Shown here piece by piece: positions 6,422-7,716 of a stretch of 7,716 nt of DNA. The position numbers were made by a program, and so were the translations under genes. The stretch covers positions 1 to 7,716 of the forward strand of contig JAESUT010000134.1 of assembly GCA_016762995.1 (NCBI GenBank), in the 5' to 3' direction. Within the stretch, counting starts at the first letter, position 1; each line of letters opens with the position of its first letter. The stretch comes from Gammaproteobacteria bacterium. Lineage in GTDB: Bacteria; Pseudomonadota; Gammaproteobacteria; Pseudomonadales; Pseudohongiellaceae. The notes under the pieces were generated by a model. The model did no database searches and was not told the origin of the DNA. It saw only the letters and a list, made by a program, of their open reading frames with translations.

Positions 6422-7306
6422 CTAGAGAGCACGTTCTTTTTTGACTTCATCCATAAAGGTTCGAATTAGTTTACCTGCAACACTTATTTTTTCCGAGGGG
6501 ACATTCGGCAAGGAATCCATGTCAAACCACTTCGCATCGGCGATCTCGGACGGCTCCGGTACAATTTCACCACTCTCATATTCCGCTAGGAACCCCAACA
6601 TGAGCTGCGACGGAAATGGCCAAGACTGGCTGGAGATATAACGGACATTTCTAACCTGCAAGTCCACTTCCTCTTTGACCTCCCTGTGCACTGTCTCTTC
6701 CGGCGTCTCCCCAATCTCAATAAAGCCAGCTAAGCAGCTGTAAAAGTCGGACTTGAAGCTCGCACTTCTAGCAAGAAGCATCTTATCGCCTTTAGTCACG
6801 AGCATAATCACACAGGGGCTAATACGCGGAAAGAAATGCAGAGAGCAGTTATCACAGACTAGGCTTCGCTCATTCCCATGGTGGACCGTCTGCGTGCCAC
6901 AGGTGCCGCAGAACCGATGATTCGTATACCAATTCACTAACTGGCTCGCCCTGCCAGCGAGCAAGAATTTTTCCTGATCCGAATAGAACAAGAGGCTACG
7001 CAGAGAGTTGAGCTCTGCTTGAAGAATCGCAGATATATCCTGCTGTAAACTGACAGCAATTACCGCCCTACCTGCATCTCTTTGTAACAGGATCAGATCC
7101 GCTGAATCGTTTAAGTAATCTCTGATTTGCTCAAGGCTCCACAGAATTTCCTCATTACGCACCACTATTTGCGATGAATAAAATAGTATAAAGCTATCGG
7201 ATTCGTTTAACTGCGAGAGGCTGAGAAAATGCTCTTTGTGAGACATGGATACTCGATAGATTGGTGGCTGGAACTGAGGTCGAGCTAACAGATCAGAAAA
7301 CCGCAA
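6422..7306 (-). CDS. nudC: NAD(+)/NADH diphosphatase, Nudix hydrolase (NudC)
   Basis: NudC splits NAD(H) into NMN(H) and AMP, and in E. coli also removes NAD caps from RNA 5' ends. This 294-residue version has an N-terminal domain and a zinc ribbon Cys133-x2-Cys136 ... Cys151-x2-Cys154. The Nudix box starts at Gly194 (GFIEIGE) and runs through REVKEEVDL, with catalytic Glu209, Glu212 and Glu213. The NADH-specificity motif is at 226-234. Zinc and catalytic residues are all offset by 35 from E. coli NudC (recalled). Two signatures deviate: the Nudix-box glycine after EE-x is Asp215, and the SQPWPFPxS motif reads SQSWPFPSQ. I chose TTG at 7306 because residues 13-20 (QPPIYRVS) resemble the NPLDRxS block near the N-terminus of longer relatives. 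No upstream ATG exists before the stop at 7361-7363, and no clear ribosome site is seen. The alternative ATG at 7246 gives 274 residues. Confidence 0.92.
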   Translation of the reverse strand: MRFSDLLARPQFQPPIYRVSMSHKEHFLSLSQLNESDSFILFYSSQIVVRNEEILWSLEQIRDYLNDSADLILLQRDAGRAVIAVSLQQDISAILQAELNSLRSLLFYSDQEKFLLAGRASQLVNWYTNHRFCGTCGTQTVHHGNERSLVCDNCSLHFFPRISPCVIMLVTKGDKMLLARSASFKSDFYSCLAGFIEIGETPEETVHREVKEEVDLQVRNVRYISSQSWPFPSQLMLGFLAEYESGEIVPEPSEIADAKWFDMDSLPNVPSEKISVAGKLIRTFMDEVKKERAL

Positions 7307-7343
7307 CAGTCTGTATTTATTCAGTTTTCGAAGAGAACTGCCG

Positions 7344-7355
7344 TGCGCTGGCGCA
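7344..7355. other. 12-bp near-perfect palindrome between dnaQ and nudC
   Basis: TGCGC-TG-GCGCA has 5-bp arms around a 2-bp centre. It sits between the possible nudC promoter and the nudC start. The loop is too small for a good terminator hairpin and no T-run follows on either strand. It could be a protein-binding site or chance. Confidence 0.2.
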
Positions 7356-7359
7356 AGAT

Positions 7360-7386
7360 ACTATAATTTCTACGCCTGCTGTTCAA
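7360..7386 (-). promoter_or_regulatory. Possible sigma-70 promoter for nudC
   Basis: In the 98-bp dnaQ-nudC gap, the minus strand has TTGAAC (7381-7386) and TATAGT (7360-7365) separated by 15 bp. TATAGT matches the -10 consensus at 5 of 6 bases, but the spacer is 2 bp short of ideal. The plus strand of the same place reads TATAAT (7362-7367) with no matching -35 box. Confidence 0.27.
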
Positions 7387-7404
7387 GATGATTTGTGCCG
7401 ATCG

Positions 7405-7716
7405 CTACTCGGCTTGTGCTTCGCCTTCTAACTGCAGCCATAGACAGCCTTGTTCACTGCTATCAGCAATGTCGTTTAAACGCTGCCGGTGCGCATCCAG
7501 CTCATCACTACTGGCCTTGATAACCGCAATCTTCTCACGCTCTGAAGGGCTCTTTTTTGCCCTAGCCCTGCGCGTAGATCCTGTCGTTTCATCTTCGGCT
7601 AGGAGCAGACTAGACTGCCCACTTGTCATTACCAGATAGACATCAGCCAGAATTTCCGCATCCAGCAAGGCTCCGTGTAGCTGTCTCTGTGTGTTGTCTA
7701 CGCCATAACGCTTACA
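7405..7716 (-). CDS. dnaQ: DNA polymerase III epsilon subunit, C-terminal part (5' end outside window)
   Basis: This is the last 103 residues of the 3'-5' proofreading exonuclease of DNA polymerase III, running off the right edge of the window. The frame is open to base 7716; the first residues are CKRYGVDNTQRQLHGALLDA. This contains the third exonuclease motif, with His14 and Asp19 of the fragment matching E. coli His162 and Asp167 (recalled), followed by EILADVYLVMTSGQSSLLL. The remaining tail is charged (TRRARAKKSPSEREK) and then runs DELDAHRQRLNDI...GCLW, as in E. coli, where this tail contacts the alpha (polymerase) subunit. It extends about nine residues past GCLW with an acidic end. 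An internal TTG at 7668 is not the start. It is followed by nudC in the same direction after 98 bp. Confidence 0.95.
   Translation of the reverse strand, partial: CKRYGVDNTQRQLHGALLDAEILADVYLVMTSGQSSLLLAEDETTGSTRRARAKKSPSEREKIAVIKASSDELDAHRQRLNDIADSSEQGCLWLQLEGEAQAE

Noticed and set aside
7362..7367. Plus-strand TATAAT as a promoter
   Set aside because: No acceptable -35 box lies 15-19 bp upstream and no plus-strand gene follows; the opposite-strand reading for nudC fits better.
7388..7639. 83-residue plus-strand open frame opposite dnaQ
   Set aside because: It is antisense to the well-supported dnaQ C-terminus, and its Ser/Cys-rich translation looks like a reverse-frame artefact.
1..7716. 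Mobile element, prophage, defence or biosynthetic island
   Set aside because: All eight genes are conserved chromosomal families. No transposase, integrase, terminal repeats, tRNA or obvious compositional break was seen.

Overview
The window looks like chromosomal, housekeeping DNA of a gammaproteobacterium. The base composition is close to even, coding density is high, and every gene belongs to a well-known family. The encoded proteins read most like those of the Pseudomonas/Cellvibrionales side of that class. The set metH, cysI, a DUF934 gene, an acuI/yhdH-type reductase, sohB, nudC and dnaQ recalls the metH-to-dnaQ neighbourhood of Pseudomonas aeruginosa. That comparison is from memory and was not checked by alignment, so the genus is left open.

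Left half, plus strand (1-4175): the 3' end of metH (cobalamin-dependent methionine synthase, reactivation domain); after a 75-bp gap, cysI (siroheme/4Fe-4S sulfite reductase hemoprotein); then a DUF934 gene whose start overlaps the end of cysI by 17 bp behind a strong Shine-Dalgarno; then, 39 bp on, a Kef-type cation/proton antiporter consisting of the membrane domain only. MetH and CysI connect functionally: sulfite is reduced to sulfide, which enters cysteine and then homocysteine, the substrate of MetH.

Right half, minus strand (7716-4198, read right to left): the 3' end of dnaQ (proofreading subunit of DNA polymerase III), nudC (NAD(H)/NAD-RNA pyrophosphatase), sohB (inner-membrane S49 peptidase) and an acuI/yhdH-family NADPH-dependent acryloyl-CoA reductase. 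The two halves converge at 4176-4197 with only 22 bp between stop codons. Three consecutive minus-strand genes (nudC, sohB, acuI) appear to start with TTG; for acuI and sohB the sequence supports this strongly.

No tRNA, rRNA, CRISPR array, insertion sequence, phage gene or convincing rho-independent terminator was seen. No intergenic stretch exceeds 100 bp. I found no evidence of an undescribed multi-gene system. The points most worth a second look are the DUF934 partner of CysI, the departures of NudC from its family signature motifs, the run of TTG starts, and the Kef-type porter without a regulatory domain.
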